64,000 nucleotides of DNA, taken from positions 137,587,791 through 137,651,790 of the forward strand of contig OW804096.1 of the NCBI GenBank assembly GCA_942159475.1, written 5' to 3'. The translations under genes and the position numbers were made by a program. The notes under the pieces are model-generated. The model ran no database searches, was not told where the DNA came from, and saw only the letters and a list, made by a program, of their open reading frames with translations. This document shows, in pieces, positions 54,422 through 64,000 of this stretch (the stretch's first letter is position 1; every line of letters starts with the position of its first letter). The DNA comes from Sthenelais limicola. Its lineage: Eukaryota > Annelida > Polychaeta > Phyllodocida > Sigalionidae.

Positions 54422-55752
54422 CATCATTTCCCTAGCCCCTTTTTTATAACACATAATTGGTAAATATGTAATTTTGGTGAGTTTGTTAATTTGTACTGTT
54501 CATAACATGGATTTAAATGCCTATAACACACACAAAAAATTATGAAAAAATGTGCACTATTTCCAGAGTATTGTCAGTTACTGTCTAAGGCATTTTCCAA
54601 TAATCAGGGGCTAGGGAAATGACGCTCACTAAATTGACCCCCTTTGGAAGAGAAATATTATTTTTTTGTTGGAATCTACTCGACTGATTTGTATTTGCCT
54701 ACATCTTTCAAAATATCAGAGGTGAAAATCTAAAAAAAACCATTATGGTTTATTTATCCTCAAATTTGATATTATCATTTCCCTAGCCCCTTTTTTGCTA
54801 ATTTGCATGAAGTGAATCAGACCCCATAGGAAAGAAAGTTTTAATAGCTGACAATGCTGAGCAGTGGACAACATTTTGATAAGAGACACACCTACTTCCA
54901 GGGGGCCATTTAGTGCCTTGAGGCCGTTGTATGTCAGATATATTGTGAAATTACATGGTTTTATTAATATTTGTTATTGTATTCTGGAATAATTGATTGT
55001 TACACAATGGGAATTCATCTTGTAGGCCTTGTTTGAGATGATTTAAAACATGATTTAACTATAAATTGTATGAAACCACTAAAAATTTTGGACTGTATTA
55101 AGTGACTTGATCATTATCCCCATTTTTGTTCATTCGCCTAATTTGACATTTAGGGGCTAGGGAAATGATGCTGTTCATGTTCCAATTTCAATCCTCTCTA
55201 GCCAAGCAGTAAATAAAATGAATTTTATCCTACTGCCTCTCTGACTATGGTGCATATGTTAGATTTGTATTCTAAGATGAATAATTATTGATAACAGTGG
55301 CTATCCAGCTACTGTAGCCTTTATTATTGGACTTGGTTTTAGCGGGGCTAGGGAAATGATGCCATTCATGTTCTGATTTCTACCCACCCAAAACAGGTGG
55401 AAAATGCTGTTAAACTTACTGTACTGATGTCTGTACATTTTATATATGTTATATGTCTAGTTTATGTCTAGAATACATCAATTATACTTGCTATACCTCA
55501 GCTATGGCCTTTTCCCCATTGGCCATTGATGAGGGGCTAGGGAAATGATGCCATTTATTTTCAGATTTTTACCCACACTAACCAAGTGGAAAACAGTTTT
55601 AATTCTATTGCACTGCCTTTCTGTGCATTGTGTATACCTGTTATTTGTATCTCATGAGTTAAATCCATTATTATACTTTTTATACCCCTGCTATGGTCTT
55701 TTTCCATTGGCTAAGTTTTATGAATCTGATGAGGGGCTAGGCAAATGATGCC
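54422..55752. repeat. GGGGCTAGGGAAATGATGC repeats, tandem and inverted
   Basis: The conserved block lies at 54606, 55152, 55344, 55532 and 55732 on the plus strand, and in inverse orientation at 54422-54442 and 54774-54796. The last four plus copies are spaced 188-200 bp apart and share further text (CTATGGYCTTTTYCC, ATTTTYACCCA), forming a ~190-bp tandem array. There is no coding potential. Confidence 0.88.
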
Positions 55753-55779
55753 ATTTAGTTTTGGATTTCTACCCAGAAT

Positions 55780-57105
55780 CAGAATTTTTTCCGGGAGGTT
55801 ATTCCAAAGGGAAGTTAATTGGTATACATATGATTTTTTAAAAGTTTCCACCCTAGGGTGTGGTACTTTCAATATTTTCCCTGATTTTAAACTCCGGAGA
55901 TTCAAGTTTCTATTGTCGATATTTTTTGAGTCACGAGATTTAATGAAAGCCAAGTTTAATAGGTGGGCATCTCTTCTCATTTGTAACATAGGTAATTTTA
56001 GGCTTTGGTGTATCTCTTCAGAACTAGTCATCTTTGGAAGGTGCAGAATAATTTTTAAAGCTGAGTTCTGCAGAGACTGAAGTTTTTGAAGATGGGACTT
56101 AGCGGTGGAACCAAAGAATAGATCACCGTAGTCTAATATTGGCAAAACCATTGTTTTATAAATCAAAAGAAGAGTGTCTTGGTTACATGCCCCATACAAC
56201 TTTGACATGGCTCTCACCTTACCTCTGACCGTATTGGTCTTTTTAACCATAAACTTTTTAAAGTTCACTTTTTGATCTATCTCGATCCCCAAATATTTAT
56301 AGGCTATAACATTTTAAAGTTTTTGGCCATTGATAACATAATTTGTTGCCACTCTGTGCTGCCTGTTACTAGAACTGATGGTTACCGTCTTGCATTTATT
56401 TATATTTAGTGAAATTTTGTTAATAGCACACCACTTTTCTATATTGTTAAGATCCGACTGAAGGTCATTTACAGTATCAAGACCCAGCGGTTTTTCTTTA
56501 TAAATTACAGTGTCGTCTGCAAAAAGTTGTATAAAGCTATTATTTGTAACATCACATAAGTCGTTTATATAAACGATAAACATCAAAGGTCCTAATGATG
56601 TCCCCTGAGGGACTCCACAGGTAACTGGTTTCAGGGAGGAGAGGTGACCGTCCACGATGACCCTTTGATTTCTGTTTTCGAGGTAATTTTTAAACCAGCC
56701 TAAAGATTTCTGTCCCACCCCAATTTTTTCCAATTTTTGTAGTAATAAAACATGATTTACAGTATCAAAGGCTTTTTTAAAGTCTAAAAATATTAAATCA
56801 ACAGCCTTTTTATTATTGATACTATTATATACCCGCTCTAGTAATTGGTCATGAGCCTCGTTTATGGACCTCCCCTTCCTGAACCCAAACTGATCCTTAC
56901 ACAATAGGTTGTTTCTTTCTAAGTAACTTGCAAGTTGGCTCTGAATACAATATTTTAATACCTTGGCAGGCAGATTTATAACAGATATTGGCCTATAGTT
57001 ACCGGCTATTGTTACATTTGCTTTTTTTAAATCTAAGGGGATCTGAGAGTTCTCAATAGTGAGATTATATAAGTAAGAAAATTGTTGACTTAACGCACAT
57101 ATAAA
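55780..57105 (-). pseudogene. Non-LTR RT, family F
   Basis: Two minus frames. 56314-56904 (CKDQFGFRKGRSINEAHDQL, FLDFKKAFDTVNHVLLLQKL, CGVPQGTSLGPLMFIVYIND, QLFADDTVIY intact) and 55711-56292 (MGIEIDQKVNFKKFMVKK, IYKTMVLPILDYGDLFF, LTSLWNNLPEKI) are separated by a single stop or shift at ~56300. Finger text is decayed near 57000. The 3' end is missing: the coding sequence stops shortly after WNNLPEKI and joins the GGGGCTAGGG repeat with no polyA. It resembles family A but is a distinct lineage. Confidence 0.87.
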
Positions 57106-57342
57106 TGACGTTACTTAATGTAACACACATCAAAAAAAATATCTGCACACCTGCCCTGCACGTACACCTGTGTTGGGAAAGTAATGGAGATGGTACGGTG
57201 ACTCAAACAGAGAGGAAATAAGATTATGTTGAAAAAAAGTATAGGAAGGATTGAAAATAATAAATGTAAGTGTTAGAGTAGTTCAGTGTACATTGTCATC
57301 GGACAGGTGAAGGGATAATTAAGTTGCTGCGATATTTATTAC
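57106..57342 (-). other. Probable 3' UTR of the five-exon gene
   Basis: An AATAAA (minus strand, ~57333-57338) lies a few bases after the stop codon. No other features seen. Confidence 0.45.
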
Positions 57343-59449
57343 TCACAAGTTAGCAACGGCCACCGCTTCCTCAGCAAGGGAGATCAGCATGCCTGCACAA
57401 GAGAAATGGAAAAAGTTTCAATTTCAGTGGACGGGAGTGGAAGGAATTGGCATGAATTTATAATAGATATATTTATGTCTAGATGGATAGAAATTGTACT
57501 CACCAGTAGCGAGGTTGTCCGAGTCGCTAAGTAATAAAGAATAAATTGTATAATTAGAGGGATGTAGGTAAATAGGTAGTTAGGGTCAATAATTCATTAA
57601 AAACGTTAATTTATAATTATACGAGGTAGGAAGTGGACAAAATGATAGGAGGGTGAAAGAAGTAGCGTTTGAATAGAAATGTTTGAATAGAAATGTAAAT
57701 TAAACAATTATTTACAGAGATTTCATACCGTTGTGTCAGCAGAGGGATTAGATTGCGGGTGCGGGCCAGACGAGGAGGAGGAGAAGGTGGAGGAGGCGCG
57801 TCAAGGGCCTCCCTCAGCCCTCCAACTTCCTGGCGGAGTGGTCCGCATTCCGCGCGCAAGAATGCCACCAGCGAACTGAGAACAAAAGCGAGTTCCATTA
57901 AATTATAAATTTGTAAGGTGCAGGGTTCGCTTTGTAAGGGCCAGGGTTTGGTCTGTTTAATTTGTCAATGAACAATTGATTTTATACTTAATTGACAAAA
58001 GACAATGTCTTGATATACAGCTCAGTGCCGCCACCTGGATCCATAAGGCCAACTGGATAAGTTTTCAGATCAAAGATTTGTTTGATCTAGGAGACAGTCA
58101 TAATGTTTAGGAACGCGCGGCACCGTTATCAAGGTGGGTTCTCATGGATAGTATACTATAGTAGAAGAAATGAGCATGAGAAATATGTGAATACATAATA
58201 GAATAATAATAATACTTACACGTTCTGCTGCCGGGTGCATCTGCTGCCGGGTGCATCTGCTGCACACTACAATATCGCCAATCGGCTCGCAAAGTAATTC
58301 GCCACAAGCGCAGCGCATCATATTCTGTAAGAAGTAATACAATTATAATACAAGAATTAATACAAATATATTAGTAGGCTATATGGCCAGGAATTCATTG
58401 TCAGCAAATTTCTGTTACGTCCAACCAGGTGGCTTATTTGACTGATTTTTGCAGATATTAAATTAATATTAATTGTTACAACACAATAAGGCTATAGTCA
58501 AAAGTAGACATGGGGCCAATCAAGCCATTCTGCTGCTGTCTTGCCCGGAGGCGCCTAGCCTAGCCGAACACCAGACCTATAGGCCCCCCCCCCCCCCCCT
58601 TGGCCCATATGTCCAAACGGCTGGGCCTACCGGGGCCCATACGTCCAATACGTCCAATGTGCGGGGCCCATACGTCTGGGCCCATAAGTCCCAGGGCCTA
58701 TACGTCCGCACCCCGCCTAGCCTAGCCTACTAAAGCGCGCGTAAACAAAACAACCAAGCGAATGCCAAGAACTATAAATCGCCGAGAAAGTCAAGTACGA
58801 AATAAGTCGGATAACGTGACAGCCTTGTTACAACAGAATAAGGCTATAGTCAAAAGTCAAAAGTAGGCCAGTCTACTGCCGAGCCTAAGAAAGCGCGCGT
58901 ACACAGAACGACCAAGCAAACGCCAAGTAAAGTATAAAAATGGCAGAGAAAGTGAATTAAGAAATAATCGCTACGGTGAAAAACAGGATTATTCTAAGTG
59001 CTGTTGAAATGGTGAAGGCCAGTTCCTGGTCGCCGGGGTAATTGAAAGAATTTGGAAATTTGTTTGACCAGGAGACCACCGTAGTGAGTCGGAGTGGATA
59101 CTGCTGGGAGAACTGACGGTTTCCGAATTAGTGCAAGTACTCCGGGTAATGAACGGATAAAGGACACACTCAGTCATATAGATACTGTTAGAGTTGAAGG
59201 TTGCCTCAGATAGAGCTAGATAGGATTAGTATCGTTGCATTATCCGATTCCGGTTGGTCAGTCCAGTACGAATTGCCAGATAACAAATCGCTCGCTAGGC
59301 GTGAAAGGACATAGTATATAAATCAAATGCACCTATAATTGCGCACAGAGTTAGATGGATGTAGACAGTGGCCGGTACGGTGTACAAACACCGTTACAAA
59401 CAATCGTACAAGGCTTAGTTTCAGAAAAGAATGGAAGCCTTACCTCCAT
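57343..59449 (-). CDS. Five-exon gene, 135-aa Cys-rich small protein with a 23-nt microexon
   Basis: Model: exon 1 59444-59449 (ATGGAG, donor GTAAGG), exon 2 58220-58324, exon 3 57729-57952, exon 4 57504-57526, exon 5 57343-57392. All introns are GT-AG. Phases run 0, 0, 2, 1 and join without a stop for 136 codons. Exon 2 gives CACGELLCEPIGDIVVCSRC, a CxC-x4-C-x8-CxxC pattern suited to a zinc ribbon. Exon 3 has a hydrophobic helix (LAFVLSSLVAFLRAECG), then PPPPSPPPRLARTRN. Exons 4-5 add DSDNLATG and a short amphipathic end (LISLAEEAVAVANL). A 16-bp duplication near the end of exon 2 (GGGTGCATCTGCTGCC x2) created its present donor frame. I do not recognise the family. An alternative start is the ATG at 57898. 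It could be a host gene or a transposon accessory gene. Confidence 0.5.
58470..58960. repeat. Duplicated ~100-150 bp blocks in intron 1
   Basis: CAATAAGGCTATAGTCAAAA (58488) recurs at ~58845 and GCGCGCGTAAACAAAACAAC (58735) recurs diverged at ~58893, in the same order. This is a tandem duplication in which only the first unit carries the GGCCYATA cluster and a run of ~17 C (58577-58599). Confidence 0.75.
58590..58712 (+). repeat. GGGCCYATACGTCC motif cluster 1
   Basis: About five to six copies of GGSCCYATAMGTCY in irregular spacing, in CpG-rich sequence. Same motif family as cluster 2. Confidence 0.75.
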
Positions 59450-59760
59450 GTTACTGATGGTAGTTAGGAATTGGTAGGGTAGTTGTGCGGAGCCGTTGTT
59501 TGTTGTTGTTTAGTTCTTGCCGGACGAGGTACGAATGTCGAGCGCCACGACCACAGCTTAGCAGTTCACTTCGGTGGCGAAATACGGAACTAAAATTCAG
59601 GTGCCACTGAGCATCAGTAATCGTACTCTTCGGGAGAACGGTACTTTAAACACTTTACGCACTAGAAACAAAGAAATTACGTATCAAATGCATCATGCAA
59701 TAGACAAAACAGCCACGTGAGGCAGTATGAGACAGCGGTTCATAAATAAATTGGTCCAGT
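59450..59760 (-). promoter_or_regulatory. Probable 5' UTR and promoter region of the five-exon gene
   Basis: Sequence upstream of the ATGGAG exon on the minus strand is relatively CpG-rich (59520-59600) compared with its surroundings. There is no clear TATA box. Inference from position only. Confidence 0.3.
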
Positions 59761-59904
59761 ACAAATGTCTTAGCGGGTGACCATACCTGAATTACGCTAG
59801 TACGCTAGGTGGCAGTAGCAGTAGCAACTGTTAATTAATTTTCGCCAGCGCTGGCTGACAAGAAGTACCCAGTATCGGGTTTTGGGTATGGTTTAGTATT
59901 ATTG

Positions 59905-60015
59905 GGCCTATACATCTCGGGGCCTATACATCTCGGGGCCTATAAGTCCAACACGAACGGGCCTTGGGGCCTATAAGTCCAGAGCTGGGCCTGCGCGACG
60001 TGTGGCCTATAGGTC
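59905..60015 (+). repeat. GGGCCTATARGTC motif cluster 2
   Basis: GGGCCTATACATCTC occurs twice in tandem (about 18-bp period), followed by GGCCTATAAGTCCA twice and GGCCTATAGGTC, spaced irregularly. All are on the plus strand, about 0.45 kb beyond the first exon of the five-exon gene. Confidence 0.78.
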
Positions 60016-61273
60016 TGTTGTTCTTGTCAGCACTGAGTCAGTTGTTTTTCTTTGTAAGAAGATACATGACGCATTTCTTCTCCCTCAAAAATTATAAAAC
60101 ATTCAGAACAGATGTAAAAATACCCATAGAGTTCATTTCTGCTGTGATAATAACAGAAAACATGATGGAAACACGACTAATTTACGTTTTTACGACCTAT
60201 CAGAAGCGCTAACTTAACAACAGAATAATGAATACAATTATTAAGCATACATAGCATAGGTTAGACTGTTAATTACATATGATCTATTTTAACCTTTTAT
60301 ATTATAAAATTAAGTTTGACATATACTTGCAATGTATAATGTATCATTCTGTGTGTCTGCTGTTCATCAGTGGTTGCGTCTGATCTATATGTTATGTCCG
60401 GTTGACAGGCCTGTGTACACATGTTTGAGGTGTTTATGTTGCCAAACAGTAGACCTTTTCCCCGTTCGATGACAGGTCAAACTTTTAGCTGTTAGTAGAC
60501 GACTCTACCCGAACTATCTGCTCTACCCGAACTATCTGAACGGTTTCCTCTGTTTTGTCGGGTGCTAGAACGTGTGCACAATGTAAAAGAAAGGTTATTA
60601 TTTGAGCCATTCTCTCTGAATTGTACTTGTTTGCTACGCTTCACGTAACGTAGCAACACGCCTGTTGTGTCCCCCACTACAATCTTTCGCCGGTTCTTCA
60701 GAACGGCCGGATTACGAGGCATACTGTCTTGTACAATAATCACTCACAATCACAATCACTCGACAGGCGAAATTATGTGTGACAGGCTGTGGCATCTTCA
60801 GAGCAATAATCTGTCATTAATAAGGCAAACATTTGGTTCTACATGTTATTTTAATTAAAATAAATAGAAGATAGGCCGCAGGCGCTTATTGACAAACTGA
60901 CAGTCTTCCTACAAGAACAATTTTCCAGATTTACGGTGGGCGGACCAATTGAGCTGAGAGGGAGGCAGTCTATGATCATACCCAGGACCATTTTATTTAT
61001 TGAGAATCTATTGGATTATTGATACAACAAAGTGAGAAATATCAATATTGAGAGCTGCCATCTTACTGGTGAGTCAGGCTCTGGTTTCAGTAGAAAATTC
61101 GCAGAGTAATAGTTTTCATCAATGTTGTATCAATCAAAAGGAATAACATGCATTACATCGGAAACAGAATTTAAAAGAACAATTCAAGTTTGTCACGACT
61201 ACTTTATCCTCATTTTATAATTATAAGGTATTACGTAAGATTATGCAATAGCATAACAGTAATTATTAATATG
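60016..61273. other. No gene; small S fragment at 60950-60998
   Basis: AT-rich. Only the block GAGCTGAGAGGGAGGCAGTC...GATCATACCCAGGACC at 60950-60998 is recognisable, as a reverse-complement fragment of the S repeat. Confidence 0.55.
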
Positions 61274-61685
61274 TGTGAAATATGAATATGAATATGATTA
61301 AGACCACGAGGCTTCACGCTAGGTGGAGCCACGAGCATATAGGTTTCTCTGAGTCACCACCATGACTCTAGCCTATGAATATTCATACCTGATTACTATT
61401 GGTCAAGGGACCCCCCTTGGTTAATATGTAAGATTACACATCATTGGGTAATGAATGTTAATTAACCTGATTGGATAATTAACGCGCATGCTCGCGCATG
61501 CGCACCACATGTTCTCCATGTATAAATACCCATGTTTTCAGCATTAAAAGTTATGTCTAAACAGGACTGAATCGCTGCTCATTTATTCATAATAGTCAGG
61601 CTAAATCAAAGCCTTGACTAGATATAATATCTCCAATACTCTCTACGACTAGCACCCTAACCTCGGAGATATTCCATACATATCA
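61274..61685 (+). repeat. 5' LTR of a Gypsy-like retrotransposon
   Basis: It ends ...CATATCA just before the primer-binding site. The left limit (TGTGAAATATG) is a guess because the 3' LTR is outside the window. Promoter features: a GCGCATGCTCGCGCATGCGC (NRF1-like) palindromic cluster at 61482-61503, TATAAATA at 61521-61528, and ATTAAA downstream as a possible polyA signal. Confidence 0.6.
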
Positions 61686-61687
61686 TA

Positions 61688-61702
61688 TGGTGGAAAACCT
61701 AA
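61688..61702 (+). promoter_or_regulatory. Primer-binding site
   Basis: TGGTGGAAAACC starts two bases after the inferred LTR end, giving the TGG expected for pairing with a tRNA 3' CCA (a tRNA ending CCACCA). Which tRNA is not determined. Confidence 0.5.
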
Positions 61703-61732
61703 ACGATTTTAAAGCTGGACAACCAAATCACA

Positions 61733-63022
61733 TTGAGAAATCGGACGCTTAACAGGGAGGAGCACATACCCCGGCCTTATAGAAGAAGGCAGCAGCAAGA
61801 ACCGATTATCCAGCAGGAAGAAAACGTTCCAATTATGGATGAAGCACAATTACAAGAAGCCAGGAGGGTTTTAGACGAGGCCATAAATGCTCGAGTGGAA
61901 GCACAATTAAGAGAAAGACAAGCTGATATTGAACTAAGGGTACAGGCCGGCATCGACAGAGCCATAGAAAACGCAGGCCGGGAGCCACCAGTCCGGGAGC
62001 CAAACGCACAGCTCGCACAGGCTTTAGTAGCAATGCGAGCACAGGATCCGAATTTGAGGAAACCTGACATCTTTAAAGGACCAACCCTAACAACCACATG
62101 TGAGCAATTTTTAGTAAACTACAGACATTATATCACTCAAGCCTATCAGAACGACTTAACGGCACTAGCCAGATATATTTCCACATACCTTGACGGCAAA
62201 GCCAGGCAATGGTACGAACGATATGTGAGAGTGCCTGAAAATGATAGAAACAATTATGGAGTATTATCTCTGGCAATGGTCGCTTACTTTAGGCCAGACG
62301 AACGAAACTTGAGAATTACACAAGTAAGAAAGCAAACCTCCTCAGAGTCGGTGGAAACATATTCCCTATACCTAAGAGACATTATAACTGCTAGGGGAAT
62401 CAATGAGGATGGAGCCATTGAGAAATTAATAGAAGGCTTGAGACCAACTCTATCACCAATAGTTTTAGCCCAGAACCCAGCTACCTATGACGCAGCAGTC
62501 AAGGCAGCCAAAACGGCAGAAGCAAGTGCAAATTCCGTAAAAACTCCAGCCTTTGACACATCTGAATTGTCATCCATTTTAGCCAAATCATGTGCAGATT
62601 TAACTAAGTCTCACAAAGAAGAAATTAAATCTCTGCACGAGAAAATAGACATGCTTACAAAAGCCAAGGAACAAGCAAAAGCAGAAGCGGTAGAAACCGT
62701 ACAAGCGATTGACGGCAACGGCCAGGACAATGGCCACCAGCAAGGACGCGGCAGAGGACGCGGACGCGGACGCGGTAGAGGCTGGCGCGGCAAAGGCCGT
62801 GGTGGATACAAAGGCAAGAAGTGGAATAATTGGAACAATTGGAATGGAAATGGTAACAATGGAAATGGTAACTGGAACGGAAACCAGCAAGGCCAAAACA
62901 ACGGTTACCAACAAAATAGTCAACAAAATCAACAGCCAAGTTTCAACGACCAAATGATGAATGAGTTTCAGCAGTTTCTTCAATACCGACAGCAGGGAAA
63001 CGGCAATCACCAGTTGTATTAG
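61733..63022 (+). CDS. gag: Gypsy-like Gag, up to 429 codons
   Basis: The frame is open from 61733 (non-ATG). The first in-frame ATG is 61835 (MDEAQLQEARRVLDEAINAR). The N-terminal part is a charged helix. The capsid-type Retrotrans_gag domain follows: KPDIFKGPTLTTTCEQFLVN, YLDGKARQWYERY, YFRPDERNLRITQVRKQTS, ESVETYSLYLRDII, AIEKLIEGLRPTLS. After an Ala/Lys-rich linker the C-terminus is GRGRGRGRGRGRGW, GGYKGK, then Asn/Trp/Gly/Gln repeats. There is no CCHC zinc knuckle and no cysteine in this tail, so RNA binding is presumably by the RGG-type region. Gag would assemble particles in the cytoplasm. TAG at 63020. Pol follows by -1 frameshift. Confidence 0.88.
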   Translation: MRNRTLNREEHIPRPYRRRQQQEPIIQQEENVPIMDEAQLQEARRVLDEAINARVEAQLRERQADIELRVQAGIDRAIENAGREPPVREPNAQLAQALVAMRAQDPNLRKPDIFKGPTLTTTCEQFLVNYRHYITQAYQNDLTALARYISTYLDGKARQWYERYVRVPENDRNNYGVLSLAMVAYFRPDERNLRITQVRKQTSSESVETYSLYLRDIITARGINEDGAIEKLIEGLRPTLSPIVLAQNPATYDAAVKAAKTAEASANSVKTPAFDTSELSSILAKSCADLTKSHKEEIKSLHEKIDMLTKAKEQAKAEAVETVQAIDGNGQDNGHQQGRGRGRGRGRGRGWRGKGRGGYKGKKWNNWNNWNGNGNNGNGNWNGNQQGQNNGYQQNSQQNQQPSFNDQMMNEFQQFLQYRQQGNGNHQLY

Positions 63023-64000
63023 GGCCAAAACAACCTGGTGAGGCAATCTCCGTCGGGCAGGAGAAGACAAATGAACAGTTGACGAACAGGAACGAATTGG
63101 ATTTTGATTATGAAAGTGAGAACTATATTCCAAGTGAAAATACGGAAAAGATTTTCACTACCAACACTGCAAAGATCTCGGACGACAACGCAACAATCAC
63201 CTTGAAACATACCGACCAGATAGGTAAGACAACTCCCATCAAAGCTAATATTGAAAATGGTTGCTTAAGAGTCATTGGTTACAAATTTGATATCCCAGCA
63301 TTAGTAGACACAGGAGCTTCTATTTCAGCGATAAATGATCGTTTATTTGTGAGTATTTCACAAAGGGAAAATATCAAAGTTAAGCGTATATCTTGGAAAA
63401 TATTTGTAGCCGATGGGGGGGTGGTGAGAGTTAGGAAATTAGCAACACTTGAGTTCACTATTCAAGGAACAAAATTCTTACATCATTTTGCTATTATTCC
63501 AAAGTTGAATCGTCCAGTAATATTAGGTTGCGATTTCTTTCGCAAATATAAGGCAAACATAAAATTTGAGGAAGATCCATCCCCAGATCACATGCCTATA
63601 CGAGCTGTTAAGTCAATAACAGTTCCACCTCACTCTGAAATCGCCATCACAGGGGAGGCAACTTCAATATATGACATTAAAGAAGACGGGATTGTGGATA
63701 ATATGTACAGAAGAGTCACTGTCCCTTTCATTGTACAGAGAAGCATAGTCAGGCCTAACGAACAGAATAGACATCCAGTAGTCATATTAAACACTGCCTC
63801 ATGCTCGTACAAAATACAGAAGGGTCAAATATTGGGTCTTTTTACCAAGGTAAACGAGGAAGAATTTTCAGCTGTTCCAGAAAATATTCAAAAAACAATT
63901 GATACTTTATCAACAGATCAGTCAAGCGTCGCTTCTGATTTATATAGCAACTCAAATGACTCATACGAGGAGTCGGACGCGGAATCAGACATCGAGATAA
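62965..64000 (+). CDS. pol: Gypsy-like Pol, N-terminal part with retropepsin (runs off the window)
   Basis: Reading frame -1 to gag, open from 62965 to the window end. After the frameshift it reads SPVVLGPKQPGEAISVGQEK, an acidic linker, then the aspartic protease: PALVDTGASISAINDRLF (catalytic Asp at 63307), flap region KIFVADGGVVRVRK, and RPVILGCDFFRKY (the second hydrophobic strand, 63514-63550). The protease matures Gag and Gag-Pol. Past it come VPFIVQRSIVRPNEQ-type text, typical before the RT of Gypsy elements, and an Asp/Glu/Ser-rich stretch (SDSYEESDAESDIEI-like) at the border. RT, RNase H and integrase lie outside. There are no stops or shifts in over 1 kb, so the element may be intact. 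Confidence 0.88.
62995..63039 (+). promoter_or_regulatory. -1 ribosomal frameshift signal (slippery heptamer plus stem)
   Basis: GGGAAAC at 62995-63001 lies in the gag frame as G GGA AAC, the canonical X XXY YYZ form. Seven bases later ACCAGTTGT (63009-63017) can pair with ACAACCTGGT (63030-63039) with one bulge. The gag stop TAG is in the loop. Shifting at the heptamer leads directly into the open pol frame. Confidence 0.75.

Noticed and set aside
58107..58342. Two overlapping 66-codon minus frames as separate genes
   Set aside because: They read through the splice donor at 58219 into intron sequence. The exon model explains the coding part.
61272..61685. Linking the 614-bp LTR element to the right-end Gypsy element as its partner
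   Set aside because: The LTR sequences and primer-binding sites (TGGCGACC versus TGGTGGAA) differ.
62600..63133. 177-codon minus frame and smaller ones under gag
   Set aside because: Antisense shadows of the Gly/Arg/Asn-rich Gag tail.

Overview
The window looks like nuclear DNA from an invertebrate animal. It is AT-rich, has spliced genes with GT-AG introns, and is crowded with degraded retrotransposons, tandem repeats and small DNA-transposon derivatives. I see no operons, Shine-Dalgarno sites or bacterial genes. The mix (CR1/L2-like and related APE-type non-LTR elements, Gypsy-like LTR elements, a DIRS/Crypton-like recombinase fragment, a MADF-domain gene) suits a marine invertebrate. I cannot name the lineage.

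Layout. 1-4.3 kb: diverged repeats, a 28-bp tandem array, a histone H3 N-tail fragment and three copies of a local repeat. 4.3-11 kb: four minus-strand non-LTR remnants. 11-12.7 kb: a cluster of a short mobile repeat, here called S. 12.8-18.6 kb: a recent LTR element with identical 614-bp LTRs, TTAT target duplication, a minus-strand primer-binding site and no recognisable gag-pol. 19-21 kb: weak coding remnants. 21-27 kb: three RT elements, one nested in another. 27.35-29.71 kb: a 2.36-kb TA-flanked inverted-repeat element full of a TTTTTACGTCGCAC motif. 30.3-32.2 kb: a decayed transposase-like gene. 32.6-35.5 kb: two more RT remnants. 36 kb: an open frame split by an S insertion with target duplication. 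38-40.4 kb: an L1-ORF1-like gene broken by a 21-bp minisatellite, then a tyrosine-recombinase fragment. 41-44 kb: an RT element split by a TA-flanked MITE.

The plus-strand part of the right half holds an SGNH-hydrolase-like ORF (44.8 kb), a six-copy repeat and an almost intact endonuclease-RT ORF (47.1-50.0 kb) broken by one 4-bp duplication. The minus strand then carries host-type or transposon-associated spliced genes: an unrecognised two-exon gene (50.8-52.1 kb), a decayed MADF gene (52.2-53.7 kb) and a phase-consistent five-exon gene for a 135-residue protein with a Cys-rich N-terminus and a 23-nt microexon (57.3-59.4 kb). The last 2.7 kb is the 5' part of an apparently intact Gypsy-like retrotransposon: LTR, primer-binding site, gag with an Arg-Gly-rich tail, a -1 frameshift signal, and a protease that runs off the window end.

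Almost all non-LTR elements lie on the minus strand. Most open frames on the opposite strand or inside repeats are shadows and are omitted.
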